Below, one piece after another: positions 1 to 10,154 of a stretch of 64,000 nucleotides of DNA. The stretch lies in NCBI GenBank assembly GCA_015179125.1, contig WHVA01000217.1, forward strand, positions 113,431-177,430, in the 5' to 3' direction. This DNA is from Gautieria morchelliformis (Eukaryota > Basidiomycota > Agaricomycetes > Gomphales > Gomphaceae). A program made the position numbers and the translations under genes. Position 1 is the stretch's first letter; each line of letters starts with the position of its first letter. The notes under the pieces were generated by a model. The model made no database searches and was not told the DNA's origin. It worked only from the letters and a program-made list of their open reading frames with translations.

Positions 1-155
1 TAAATGTGCATGAACTTTGTTGCCAGTGCAATGCAGTAAAAGCAAGGGTTGCCGCTGCCTTCTGATTCTGCTTGAGTACCTCACGTGCTTGGAGGAGCGT
101 GATGGCTGAATAGATACTTTCCTTTTTGGGCTTGTCCGAGCTGGGACTGGCCATG
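1..155 (-). CDS. N-terminal part of an unknown protein, cut by the window edge
   Basis: Reading the minus strand from an ATG at 155-153 gives an open frame of about 51 codons running off position 1. The peptide begins MASPSSDKPKKES and continues with an amphipathic, Gln/Lys/Ala-rich stretch (AITLLQAREVLKQNQKAA), which could form a helix or coiled coil. I do not recognise a family. The start lies just inside the left arm of an inverted repeat (151-224), so the ATG and any promoter could come from that repeat. The mirror ATG at 472-474 on the plus strand opens the Copia-like frame. It may be only a chance frame; the composition is the sole support. Confidence 0.3.
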
Positions 156-475
156 ATGCAATGTCTAGGGCAGTGTGGTGTAATGATGGAAAGTGATTTG
201 GTTTTTGAAATAATGTGGAATTTAGGTCAGAACCAGAATTCCAAATTACCCATGAAAATTGCAATAGCAAAAGTAGGCATTTTCCAAAATTGTGCCAGCT
301 GAACAGTCACACAATCTCACGCGATTTCCGGAATCATCTGGAATCGACATCATTTCATTTTGGCTGTGTGATTCGATGCAATTCTGTAGCCGAACGGGCT
401 CTGAATTCCACATTATTTCAAAAACCAAATTGCTTTCTGTCATTACACCACACTGCCCTAGACATTGCATCATGG
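151..475. repeat. Fold-back (MITE-like) element with 74-bp inverted arms
   Basis: Positions 151-224 are repeated in reverse complement at 402-475 with a few mismatches; both ends begin CCATGATGCAATGTC read inward. The 177-bp centre shows no symmetry and no convincing gene. The layout fits a non-autonomous fold-back transposon or a local inverted duplication. I see no clear target-site duplication. The right arm abuts the first readable codons of the decayed Copia pol, so the element probably interrupts it or marks its broken 5' end. Confidence 0.6.
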
Positions 476-2600
476 CGACTCTTACTCTCAAAGAAGACCG
501 TGGCAAGCTGGAAGCCAAGGCGGATGAAGGCAGGTGGGTCGGATATAGCGACGAAAGCAAGGGGCACAGAGTTTACTGGCCTGGCAAACGTCACGTAACC
601 CCATTGAGCGCAACATTGCGTTCAACAAATCCATCCTGGTCATCCCGAGTGACGCACAGACTGAGGGGGAGCTAGCCACCCAGAACAGTCAAGGCGCCAC
701 TCAACACGACCAACTGCCCGCACTTCTGCCTCCAGCTGCACCGCGTGTCAATCCTCCTGCGCCGCGAGTCGATCCTCTTGAAGGGTTCGAGGCACCGGAT
801 CCTCCAGAGGACCAGCCACAAGGTAGGGGACATAGGGTGCGAAAACCCTCTGCATACATATGGGACATCACCAACGGTGCAGGTGGCAGCACCGGTCGCG
901 CGAATGCCCCTATGTACCCCAAGGGTCTGCCCATCCCCACCAGGAACATGGCTCTAGCGGTCCTGGAGGAGCTGGGAGAGGACAACATGGAAGCTGAGGG
1001 GGTGATGCATCGCCCTCTCGAACTTTTGATGGCGGCGGGTACCTAGAGTGTGGGAACCGACCCGGTTAGTCTGAACGACATGGGCTCACATGAAGACTGG
1101 CCGGCATGGGACATGTCCATAAAGCATGAGCTGAACCAGCACACCGAGCTAAGGACTTGGGACCTTGTGGAACCCCCAGGAGGTGTGAACATAGTGGTCA
1201 GCAAACTGGTATTCCACTACAAACATGACGCCAGCGGCAAAGTTGTGAATCACAAGACAAGGCTCGTCGCACAAGGCTTTTCACAAGCAGAAGGGATAGA
1301 CTACAACAAGGCATTTTCCCCTACCACTAAACTTTCTGCCATCCGCATCATCGTGGCTATTGCCGTCAGAAACGACTGGGAGCTTGAGCAGACAGAAATA
1401 GACAGCGCATATCTCAACACCCCAATCACCGAGGTAGTTTACATGCGTCAGGCAAAAGGGTATGAGACCCCTGACAAGGAGCACCATGTTTGCCGCCTCA
1501 ACAGCGCAATTTACGGCCTGAAGCAATCAGGCAGAGAGTGGTATGACATGTTCTGCAGGATCATGTTTAAATTCAGGTTTACATGATGTGAGGTCAAGCA
1601 CGCTGTATTCTACAGGTATATTGGGCAAGACACCCTCATTGTTGCTGTAGACATCGACGATATTACCATGGCCGGGAACTCCAGGGGTGCGATCCGCAGG
1701 TTCAAGGACAAACTGCACACCATACTCAAGATCAAGGATCTTGGGGACTTGCACTGGCTACTGGGGATAGAAGTAAAGAGAGATCACAAGTTACACACGA
1801 TCTCCCTGTCGTAGCATGCCTATATCCAGAAAATACTCAAGAGATTCAACTTACAGGACACTAACCCGCTCGGAACCCCACTTGACCCTCACCACAAGCT
1901 CTCTCTGTCACAATCCCCATCCACCCTGCACCAGTTCGAAGATATGCACGGCATACCTTACAGGGAAGCCATCGGCTCCCTCATGTATGCAGCACTGGGC
2001 ACCTGCCCAGACATCTCTTTCGCCGTATCATTCCTTTCGCAGTTTATGCAAAATCCTGGAAGACCGCACTGGGAGGTGGTCAAATGAGTCCTCCATTACC
2101 TCAGAGGGATGAAAGACGTGAGTCTTGTCATTGGAGGAATGGGAAAGGGACTCGAGGCATTCTCAGACACGGATTGGGCATACCAAGAACACTGCCACTT
2201 GATATCCGGCTATGTCTTCACAATAGGAGGCGGCGGGGTCTCCTGGAGCTCAAAGAAACAAGCCATTATTGCGCTATTGACCACAGAGGCTGAGTATATC
2301 ATGGCGACGCATGTGGCAAAGGAGGCGCTGTGGATAAGGATGTTGAGATTGCCCACCCCCTCAAGAAACCCATCACCATACATCTCGACAACATCTCCGC
2401 CATTTCCATTACAAAAAATGACAAATATCACCCTCGTACAAAGCATATTGATATTCGGTATCATTCATACATCATTCGGTCCAGGAAAAGCTACTCAGTA
2501 TCGACTATGTACCCACCGCAGACATGGCAGCAGATATGTTTACGAAAGGGCTCCCCCAACACAAGGTCCTCCATATGAACCAGCTAGTTGGGCTGCATTC
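476..2600 (+). pseudogene. Decayed Ty1/Copia retrotransposon pol (integrase end, reverse transcriptase, RNase H)
   Basis: Plus-strand frames give, in order, the post-integrase block (GRWVGYSDESKGHRVYWP, about 530-590), the Copia reverse transcriptase (KTRLVAQGFSQAEGIDY about 1255; AIYGLKQSGREWY about 1510; VAVDIDDITMAGNS with an IDD catalytic box near 1650), and RNase H (FSDTDWAYQ about 2165; TTEAEYIMA about 2283). The gag and the catalytic part of integrase are missing upstream. In-frame stops lie at 1584 (TGA), 1812 (TAG) and 2085 (TGA). Family conservation would put Arg, Gln and Arg there, so each is explained by one C-to-T change. A frame change near 2350 shifts the end of RNase H (DNISAISITKNDKYH) into another frame. 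This is an inactive relic. Confidence 0.9.
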
Positions 2601-2613
2601 TGCTTAACGGGGA

Positions 2614-2872
2614 GTATTGGGATTAGAAGGGTAGCGGGGGGTAAGCGGAGAACCCAGGGGTGCGTCGGTTGCACCGGACGCACAGACTACAAGTGACTTA
2701 GTAGCCACAGTCAAGGATGACCGTTGCAGTATATGTATCAGACATGTAGATAGTGATACCTCAGTGAACTTCCCATTCACTGAGGTACATACCATTATGT
2801 ATAGCTAGACGCACAGTAGCTCACCTAGTGTTGTAGCTCCTTATTGTCTAGCAACTGCACTACTTACAACAC
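2614..2872 (+). mobile_element. Probable 3' LTR of the decayed Copia element
   Basis: RNase H ends near 2605 and is followed by the purine run CGGGGAG, which can serve as a polypurine tract. The next bases, TATTGGGATTAG, could be an LTR start with TG changed to TA, and a CA end is possible at 2871-2872. No second LTR is in the window, so the borders are inferred. The segment contains a perfect 10-bp hairpin: ACCTCAGTGA at 2758-2767 and its complement at 2777-2786, with a 9-nt loop. Confidence 0.4.
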
Positions 2873-3560
2873 AAACTTCCATGGGCGTACTTTTTCACTG
2901 GCCCATATCAGAGCCATGACCAACCTGTCCCACCACACGCTCCCCTCAAGTCTTTCATGCCCGGCCCTGAACCTATAATGTGTTTCCAGGCTCAGCCATC
3001 CATTTAGCAAACCAGAAATGCAGACACTGATATAAACATGCACCATCGGGCTTGTGTGCTGTCTCACCTTACCTCACTATCAATTCCAAGTTTCATTCCT
3101 CTATCTCTGGTTTTTTTTTGCCATCTATACGAACCCAAGCTATTGTTCTTTTAGTGGCTGCGCATCAGAGCTAGAAAATCATGCTGAGTTCAATGGTTAT
3201 GAGTAAAGCAGGAGCTTATACGCCGGGTTTGGACCTTTTTGGTGCATTTAGCCTGCTCTTGAAATCCTCTGGGAGTCAGCAGCATACCACCCTGTCCAGA
3301 ATCCCGAGGCTGATATTGGGGATCAGGGGTGAACCAATACCAATTATGGTTCACACCAACTACATCCTACCCCAGCAACAATGAGGACGGAGATGGGAGT
3401 ATGTTGGGTCTGCGTGTTGAGGAAGGCTTTGGGGAATAATATGTGGAAAAGCATTGAGAGCAAAGTAGAGACAGCACTCATGTGCGCTGTCGAGGCAACG
3501 AGGGGATGGAGTGCATGGGGATGGTGAATGGGGAGCAGGACAAGCCAAGAGGACGCTGAT
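2873..3560. other. No gene recognised
   Basis: Only short frames without recognisable motifs occur here. A T-run lies at 3112-3120. I see no repeat shared with the rest of the window. Confidence 0.5.
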
Positions 3561-3564
3561 GGCA

Positions 3565-3945
3565 GAGCTGCCACCAGCTCGCTGCCCACATCCCAGGTGC
3601 AGCCTAGTGATACAACGGCCGATGCAACCCCAGACCAAGAGTCCAGGACACTAGAAGAAAGAGAGGTCATAGACCTCACCGCACTCGTTTCCCCAATCGA
3701 GGACAAGGAAAACCCCGACCACGTGTCACCAAGTGTGGTTGAGGATAAAACACCGCCGGGAGATAAACCGGCGCTGCCGCCCCAATCCCCTTGCCCATGA
3801 ACAAAGGAAAGGGCAGAGAAATCTCACCATCATCAGACGGCAGAGCCTCACGATCTGGACACACTTTGAGACAGGCTCGAAGTCGAGACTCTGGCCGCCG
3901 CTCGAGGAGTTGAGTGACAACCATCGGCCCCAATGGGGGACAATG
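3565..3945 (+). pseudogene. Inverted fragment of the Gypsy gag (N-terminal part)
   Basis: The plus-strand frame reads VQPSDTTADATPDQESRTLE and then VIDLTALVSP. It matches the first about 130 residues of the minus-strand gag at 7835-9811 (QPSDTTADATLDQESR, VDLTALVPP) and ends near the Arg/Ser-rich segment. It is therefore a second, truncated copy of the same retrotransposon in the opposite orientation. It lies directly beside the LTR-like repeat at 3971, whose orientation does not fit this fragment, so the junction is a rearrangement or a nested insertion. No complete reading frame remains. Confidence 0.8.
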
Positions 3946-3970
3946 ACATAAAAGACGATCACCTGACGAT

Positions 3971-4181
3971 GGTGTAAAGGATGTCGATCTTAGGACCTTG
4001 TATCACAAGGGCACTGCAGAACTTGACCAATGAGTGGTATTCTGAATGCTACGTAGTGACAGGTAAGAGTAAGATGCGATGGGAACCGCTGGCCGGTTCC
4101 CACGCATAAACTATACAGTGGGTCCCTAAGGGGCCCACTGGGATTATGTAATAACTATTGTACATGTAGATACATAGGTTA
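3971..4181 (-). mobile_element. LTR-like direct repeat, 3' side of the Gypsy element
   Basis: This 211-bp segment is nearly identical to 9948-10154 in the same orientation. The pair brackets the minus-strand gag-pro-pol, as expected of LTRs. Read on the minus strand, a TG start is possible at TGTATCTACATG and a CA end at TTTACA. It also contains the small palindromes GGTTCCC/GGGAACC and GGGGCCCACT/AGTGGGTCCC. The copies differ by a few substitutions and a 3-4 bp indel near 4150, so the insertion is not recent. Confidence 0.7.
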
Positions 4182-4420
4182 CTAGCCAATTGACCCGTGC
4201 TTCACACCGGGTTAGTTAAGGCTAACATCGCATAGGGGTAGTTAATAATATTAAAGAATTATTTGGTGCAATGAAACTACATATTTAATCAGGCTTTAGC
4301 AATACCTCTTTGTATACAATATTAAAGAACATGGACTTGTTCCAATTAGTGCAACGTAAAACTGCCCATGGGAAAATACTGCATATTGCAAGTCTACTCC
4401 TACCATGCCCCTGTGCTGCA
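4182..4420 (-). mobile_element. 3'-terminal fragment of a Helitron
   Basis: Bases 4182 to about 4420 match the 3' end of the large Helitron at 19755-20040, for example in the shared blocks CAATGAAACTACATA or similar and TTGTATACAATATTA. Read on the minus strand it ends in CTAG followed by a host T, the canonical Helitron terminus. A short hairpin precedes the end (ACCCGGTG...CACGGGT). Only about 240 bp remain, so this is a truncated or non-autonomous copy. It sits directly against the Gypsy LTR start at 4181. Confidence 0.75.
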
Positions 4421-4459
4421 CATCAGGATATGCCTGGATGTGGCACAGCACTGGGTAGG

Positions 4460-4537
4460 GACTGCCGGGGACCTGTGGGATGAGCCTGGATGACCTGAGA
4501 CTGCCAGGGACCTGTGGGATAAGCCTGGATGCGCTGG
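4460..4537. repeat. Two tandem 39-bp repeats
   Basis: Units 4460-4498 and 4499-4537 both begin GACTGCC(G/A)GGGACCTGTGG and differ at a handful of bases. They lie between the Helitron fragment and the truncated Gypsy integrase. No coding sense is evident. Confidence 0.7.
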
Positions 4538-4579
4538 GACCACTGCCAGGGTGGATGATACCTGTGCTTTGCCCAGGGG

Positions 4580-6640
4580 TTAGGTCAAATACATTGGGTA
4601 AATGAAACTTGGGTAAAACACATCTTCGAACCCTGTGGTCGCGCTGACGTTGCTGTTGAGGGCGACCTCAACCATTGGGCATTTCAATGCCCAATCCTTC
4701 TGATCGTCTCTGACGACCGCGCGCAATATCTTGCCGATAGAGCGGTTTGCCCGCTCGGTGGCTCCATCCGTTTGGGGATGGAAGGCAGTTGACATGAGGA
4801 GCTTAGTCCCCATGAGTCGCTGTAGTTCATGCCAGAAGATCGACGTGAACTTCAAGTCTCTGTCTGAGACGATGTCGTGTGACGCGGTGACGTTCGCGGG
4901 CTCTGGTGAGCCCTCGTTTAATGTGGCGGATTCCGTTACTCTCGCCTCTGTCTTCTCAGCGAGGCGTTTAGAGGGTCTTGTCGCCGCTGTTCGCAGCTCG
5001 ATATACCGGTCGGTGGGCAATAACTCACCGTCCAGGTCTAAACGCGCATCTGTGTTCACGAAGACGTGGTCCGGGTGATTGTCATCACTCGTGTCGTTCT
5101 CGTAGTAGCACGACAGGCAGTCCGCTACCTTGTTCTCTACACCGTCAACATGAACGGTGTTGAAATTGAACCGGGAGAGAAACTCCCACCATCTGACCTG
5201 GCAGTCAGATAGGCTCTTCTGGGTCTCGAAGTACCTGAGCCCTTTGTGGTCTGTGATGAGGGTGAACCTTCGCCCCAGCAGTTTGTCCTCCCATTTCATG
5301 AGAGCCTCGAGCACCGCAATCGTCTTGTGCTCGTGAGTCCGGTAGTGTTGCTGAGCAACACTGAACTTCTTTGACAAGAAGCCGGCAGGTCGACAGGTTT
5401 TCCAGTCAGGACCTTGGCCGTAGACCGCACCGACGCCGGCTTTTGACCCGTCGGTGATCACCCAGATCGGCTCTGGGCACCTTGCGTCTACTGGACGCAG
5501 GATCGGGGCCTCACAGTCCAACGCCTTAATGCTTTGCCAGCATTTGTCTAGTAGTGGAGTCCATTCGAATGGACGGTTATTACGTGCACAGCCCGATAGT
5601 GGGGTGGTATATGCACTAACATCTGGCATGTAGTGTGCCAGATACTGTACCAGCCCGAGGAAACGCTGGACGTTGTTGAACGTCCGTGGCCCACACCACT
5701 CACAGATGCATTGCATCTTGTCCTCGTCGGCATGTACCCCTCGGCCATCGATGATATGGCTGAGACACTCCATTCGAATGGAATAGAGGTCCACCTTTTT
5801 CTTGCTCAGAAAAAGGTGATTCTTCCTCAGTCTGTCAAAGACGATGTAGAGGTGCTCTTCATGCTCTTGTATTGAGAGCGAGAATATGAAGATGTCGTCC
5901 ATATATACATGGACGAAGCGACCTATGCAGTTGCGGAAAATGGCTGTCATCAGCCGTTGGAATGTTGATGGGGTGTTACAGTCCCCCATCTGTATCACCT
6001 GGCTCCTGAAGGTGCCAAGGATCGTGGCAAAGGCAGTCTTTGCTACGTGATCCCGATGGATCCGGATCTGCTTGTATGCTTCTGACATATCGAGTTTTGT
6101 TCGATACCGACAGCGAGCCATGTCGCTGCAGATGATATCCTGATCCGGGAAGGGCGTGACGTCCTTCACCGTGTTCTCGTTCTGCTGGCGCAGATCGAAG
6201 ACGGTTCGCAATGTACTGTTCTTCTTTGGAACACACAGCATGGGCACGGCCTGCTGCACGACTGCCGGAATCCACCACTTTGCAGTGGTGTATCGTTCTA
6301 TCTTAGCCGACAGTTCCTCTCGGAAGTGTTCGGGGCATTTCGGTAGTCAATACCGCATGTGCTTGTTGGGATCGATGAGGTTGATCTCATGGTTGATCTC
6401 CCGTAGTGGCGGGAGTTCTAATGGAATTCCACTGACTAAGTCAGTGATTCGTTCCATCCATTCCTCGCGGAGGCGAGGAAGGTCATCATACGTGAGGATG
6501 ATGGTGGTGGTTGGCTTAGAAGCCATTAGGCGCTGTGTGCGTCTATTAGGTCCCGCGGTGCGCGGAACCGCTTTCCTCTTCCCCATCGCTTTCACCGTTA
6601 GGTGAGAGCGCCTCTCCCTACGGTTGTAGGGTGAGTTCAA
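4580..6640 (-). pseudogene. Gypsy pol: reverse transcriptase, RNase H and truncated integrase
   Basis: The frame runs from about 6640 to 4580 with one TGA at 6347-6349, where family proteins have Arg in the YRLPKCPE motif. RT motifs are VPKKNSTLRTVFDLR and the catalytic VHVYMDDIFIFS. RNase H shows ITDGSKAGVGAVYG and the end TLITDHKGLRYFE. After RNase H the frame jumps into the late integrase core (SDRDLKFTSIFWHEL, FHPQTDGATERANRS). The HHCC zinc domain and the first catalytic Asp are therefore absent: an internal deletion without frame loss. The C-terminal sequence after about 4640 diverges where foreign DNA joins. RT copies element RNA and integrase inserts the cDNA; this copy can do at most the former. 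Confidence 0.9.
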
Positions 6641-6673
6641 GGACGAGTCATCCCGCGACTCATCCTCCTGGCT

Positions 6674-7828
6674 TCAATGAGCCAGGTTAGGCTTCAGTGC
6701 CCGGGTGATCCTGCTCACCCGTGGTCCCTTGTCCTCGTTCGTCGATCCATCGTCATTGAACGAGACCCTGCCCATGGGGATCACTTCGTTCCCCTTGTGG
6801 ATCGTCCCTGGGCTCAAGAAGTCCAGGGTTATGCCGAATCTCCTTAGGAACGGTGTCCTTAAGATAGCGTCGTAATATTCGACGTTCGCTACGTCGAAAT
6901 ATTCGTCGTATGTCTCACAACCAAATTTGATGGTTGTGTTCGTTCCATAGTTGATTGTGGAACGGCTGCCTATGCAGGCTAGCTGCAGTGCGATTGGCTG
7001 CTCCAGGGAGAATGTCTTCATCCCTGTAGCTCGCGTGAATTCGGGGGATAGCAGTACCCCTTCGCTGCCGCTATCTAGTAGGCAGTGGGCTTTTACGCCG
7101 TTTATTTCCCAGTACCCCAATAGGGTACGGTTCTCACCACGTGGGCGCGTTGGCCGCGTCCTGTGTTTGCTTCGGTGGTGACACACCGGCTCGGCCACCT
7201 TGTCTGGCGTGACCGATGTGCGTGCCGCCATGACTTTCATGGCGGTTTCGTCCTCCGGCGCGAATCTGATCACACTGGACCTGTAGGTGGTGTCTTCCAC
7301 CTCCTCTTCCCATTCATAGTACTGGGACGGCTCAGGGTCCCACTCTTCAGCGGGCGCGTCTCTGTTGTCCGGAGTGTCGTTGGGTTGGGGATCACCCTCC
7401 CCCTCTTCATCAATTTGATGGAGAGAATTTTGACCGAGATCCGTCTCCGGATCTTCGGTCTCCTCTTCATGCCTCGCGGCCGCTGTCCTGATACTGGACT
7501 CAAGCCGGGGGCATTCTGCCCTCTTGTGGCCAGGTTGGCCGCATTCAAAGCACGTGGTGCTGCTTTGGCTGCCGCTGGGCTGATCATTAGGCCGGCCCAA
7601 CACTTTCGTTGGTGGGGCAGGTTGTGGGGATGACCCTGACACTTGAGGCTGTTTAGCTTCAGGCAGGCGTCCAGCTTGTGCTAGGCGTGGGGGCGGCAGC
7701 AGTTGGCCTGCTCCGCTTCTTGAGAACAGGTTGGGCCTGGTCAGGCCTGTTTGTGTCAACGGCTTGCTCCCTGTGAGCCGGGCAGCACTTGCCATTGCCG
7801 CTGCGCTCTCTGCGCGGCGCATCCCCAT
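6674..7828 (-). pseudogene. Gypsy gag C-terminus with zinc knuckle and aspartic protease
   Basis: The 384-residue frame contains a CCHC zinc knuckle (CFECGQPGHKRAEC, about residues 92-105) that binds element RNA. It continues with an acidic Glu/Asp/Pro linker and then a retropepsin-like protease with the active site LLDSGSEG (about residues 252-259) and a second motif near AILRTPFLRRFG. It is in the same frame as gag upstream (TGA at 7835-7837) and pol downstream (TGA at 6674-6676). Both stops sit where one C-to-T change in CGA would explain them. I read these as parts of one original Gag-Pro-Pol polyprotein rather than separate genes. Confidence 0.9.
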
Positions 7829-7834
7829 GTTGTA

Positions 7835-9811
7835 TCAGGATGCCTCCTCGATCATCCGGGCTGTCTCGAAGAGTTGCTCTATTGAGCTGCTCTCGGCATT
7901 ATAGCCCTTTTTGAGGACTTCGTTGCGCAGCGTTTCATGCAGCGCTGACACGAACCGTCTCCGGAACGTGTAATTGTCTGGCGGCTGTATCATACGTGCC
8001 GCGTATTTCGTGAGCTCGTTCAGCATTTCCTCAACAGTTTTCATGCCCTGCATGACCGCGTTGAATTTATTCGATGCGTGATGGTACGTCAGTGTGTGCA
8101 GGAACCTTTTTTGAAGGCCTTGCATCACAGTTTCCAGCGTCCAGCTGCGGACCTGGCGATCGAAGCGTTCTACGTTTCGAAGGAACCACTCCTGGGCTTC
8201 ACCGGTGAGGCGAGTGCCCATGTAGCCAACCTGCATGTCTATGCTGGTTGGCCCTAGGAGGCAATTCATTTTCAGCCATTGTAGGATGGCTGCCACGAAG
8301 ATTTCAAACTCTTCGAGGTCAGATCCCCCGGCATATGGCTCGGGGTGAGCCAATTTCACGCTGGCTTTCGCTAGCACAGACTTCTCCAGGTCTGTGTCTG
8401 CAGCGTCTGCTAACGGGACACGGATCATCCGTGTGATCCCGTCGTACGGCTCCATTGGTACGACGTCGGCCTGGTCAGGGATTCCCTGGCCTTCCGTTGT
8501 GGAGATGGATCGCTCGCACGGCTGTGACGCCGCGTGGGGCAGGCTGTTGTATGCCCTGACAGGCCCCGGGCCCGGATCGGGCTCGGGATCGGGAGCATTT
8601 TGTGCTCTCGGTTCCGGGGGCGTTTTGTGCCTGGTGTCCCCGGTCAGTCCCGCATTGCGGATCTGCAGCCTGCTGTTGTAGGCTGCGCGCGCCTGCCGTG
8701 CGTCCTGTATGGCTCGTGTGAGCTGCTCGTCGGGCAGCTGAGCAGTGTGGCTGTGGGCCACTGTTTCTTCAGCGTTCTTCGCTAGTAGCTCGAGTGCCCG
8801 CGTGTGGCGGCACGTGGCTGCGGCTTCTTTACGCTGCCAGTGTGCGACTTCGAGCTCTAAGCTCTCGGTCGTCTTTTCAGAGTCAGGCTCTGAGGCGACC
8901 TGTTCCCTAACAATCTGTTGGATCGTCTTACGGCTGTCCGTTGGGGCGGCCGGTTGCTCTTGAGGTTCGTTCCCGAACCTTACGTCCTGTTCGACCGGGA
9001 CAGCTGGCGGCGGCATTCGCTGCTTGTCCCGCTCCTTTCGGCGCGGGTCTTCCGCGTTGTGACTGCGTTCGTTGGCTGTGGACTGTCGCGAGCTCGGACG
9101 CATTGTGTCGCGTTCCCCGCGTGGGCGGAGGGCTTTCTGGACGTCCTCCAGCGTGGCTGCATCTTGCAGTCTGATCTCCTCCGCCTGGTGGAGTTCCTTG
9201 CCGATTGCCATTAGGGCGGCGGTGGTGTTGTCAAGCTGCGATGCCAGCTGATCGTGCTTGTGGCGCGTCAGTGTGCTTCGGTGCAGCGCAGCCTGCACCT
9301 GTTTGTTCAGGGCCTCTGCCGTCTTGTGGTCGATGGCGTGAGCCCTCGAGCTCTTGCGACTGGAGCTCGAGTATTCCGAGCCCTGACCATCGTCTGGGGC
9401 TCGTCCTTTTTGCCGTCGTCCCCCTTCAGGGACGATCGTCGTCACTCTACTTCGTGAGCATCGGTTCGAGTCATGGCTTTGTGCCCGCCTCGACATTGTT
9501 GCTCTACCGTCTGACGACGGGGAGACTTCTCTGCCCTTTCCTTTGTCTCTGGGCAGAGAGGAATGGGGGGGCGGCGCCGGCTCGTTGCCCGGCGTCATCT
9601 CTTCCTCGGCCACACTCGATGAGACGTGGTCGGGGTTTTCCTCATCCTCTACTGGGGGGACGAGGGCGGTGAGATCTACGATCTCTCCGTCTTCTATTGT
9701 CCTGGACTCTTGGTCCAGGGTAGCGTCAGCCGTCGTGTCGCTGGGCTGCGCCTGGGGCGTGGACCTCGAGCTCGTCGCTCGTGTCGGTCTTCGACTGGGT
9801 GGAATCATCAT
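7835..9811 (-). CDS. Gypsy Gag-like protein, 658 residues
   Basis: The open frame starts at ATG 9811. The N-terminal third is disordered and charged (SRRPTRATSSRSTPQAQPSD, then EDGEIVDLTALVPP). A long Gln/Glu/Ala-rich region at about residues 165-400 looks coiled-coil. A capsid-type retrotransposon gag domain follows at about 480-655 (YAGGSDLEEFEIFVAAILQW, GEAQEWFLRNV). Gag forms the virus-like particle that packages element RNA. The stop at 7835-7837 is a TGA and the same frame continues into the zinc knuckle, so this protein is probably a truncated part of a longer Gag. Relics of the same gag occur at 3565-3945 and 25265-25520. Confidence 0.88.
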   Translation of the reverse strand: MMIPPSRRPTRATSSRSTPQAQPSDTTADATLDQESRTIEDGEIVDLTALVPPVEDEENPDHVSSSVAEEEMTPGNEPAPPPHSSLPRDKGKGREVSPSSDGRATMSRRAQSHDSNRCSRSRVTTIVPEGGRRQKGRAPDDGQGSEYSSSSRKSSRAHAIDHKTAEALNKQVQAALHRSTLTRHKHDQLASQLDNTTAALMAIGKELHQAEEIRLQDAATLEDVQKALRPRGERDTMRPSSRQSTANERSHNAEDPRRKERDKQRMPPPAVPVEQDVRFGNEPQEQPAAPTDSRKTIQQIVREQVASEPDSEKTTESLELEVAHWQRKEAAATCRHTRALELLAKNAEETVAHSHTAQLPDEQLTRAIQDARQARAAYNSRLQIRNAGLTGDTRHKTPPEPRAQNAPDPEPDPGPGPVRAYNSLPHAASQPCERSISTTEGQGIPDQADVVPMEPYDGITRMIRVPLADAADTDLEKSVLAKASVKLAHPEPYAGGSDLEEFEIFVAAILQWLKMNCLLGPTSIDMQVGYMGTRLTGEAQEWFLRNVERFDRQVRSWTLETVMQGLQKRFLHTLTYHHASNKFNAVMQGMKTVEEMLNELTKYAARMIQPPDNYTFRRRFVSALHETLRNEVLKKGYNAESSSIEQLFETARMIEEAS

Positions 9812-9947
9812 GCTCGCAGCCGACAGTAGAGGGTCTACTGGAGGGTCTCAACGATGTTTAGTCGTTGACGCAGCGATCTTTTTCAAGATTGCTTCGAATC
9901 CACTATCGGTTGGTCGCGTGGCGATCAACCACAGGATAGTTCAAAAA

Positions 9948-10154
9948 GGTGTAAAGGATGTCGATCTTAGAACCTTGTATCACAAGGGCACTACAGAACT
10001 TGACCAATGAGTGGTATTCTGAATGCTACGTAGTGACAGGTAAGAGTAAGATGCGATGGGAACCGTTGGCCGGTTCCCACGCATAAACTATACAGTGGGT
10101 CCCTAAGGGGCCCACTGGGATTATGTACTATTGTACATGTAGATACATAGGTTA
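9948..10154 (-). mobile_element. LTR-like direct repeat, 5' side of the Gypsy element
   Basis: This is the near-identical partner of 3971-4181 and lies about 140 bp upstream of the gag start on the minus strand. The leader between them (9812-9947) should hold the primer-binding site, but I could not assign a tRNA to it. No clear target duplication is visible at the outer border. Confidence 0.7.

Larger units (their letters stand above)
3971..10154 (-). mobile_element. Ty3/Gypsy LTR retrotransposon, degenerate, about 6.2 kb
   Basis: The element is read on the minus strand: LTR copy (10154-9948), short leader, gag (9811-7835), zinc knuckle and protease (7828-6674), reverse transcriptase, RNase H and a shortened integrase (6640-about 4620), then a foreign Helitron 3' end (about 4420-4182) and the other LTR copy (4181-3971). 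Gag, protease and RT lie in one continuous frame broken by TGA codons at 7835, 6674 and 6347. The zinc-binding and first catalytic part of integrase are deleted. The element cannot move by itself in this state. Confidence 0.85.

Noticed and set aside
6347-7837. Programmed readthrough or recoding of the three TGA codons in the Gypsy element
   Set aside because: Three stops are too many for a known Gag-Pol readthrough strategy, at least one replaces a conserved Arg, and the same C-to-T pattern affects unrelated elements.
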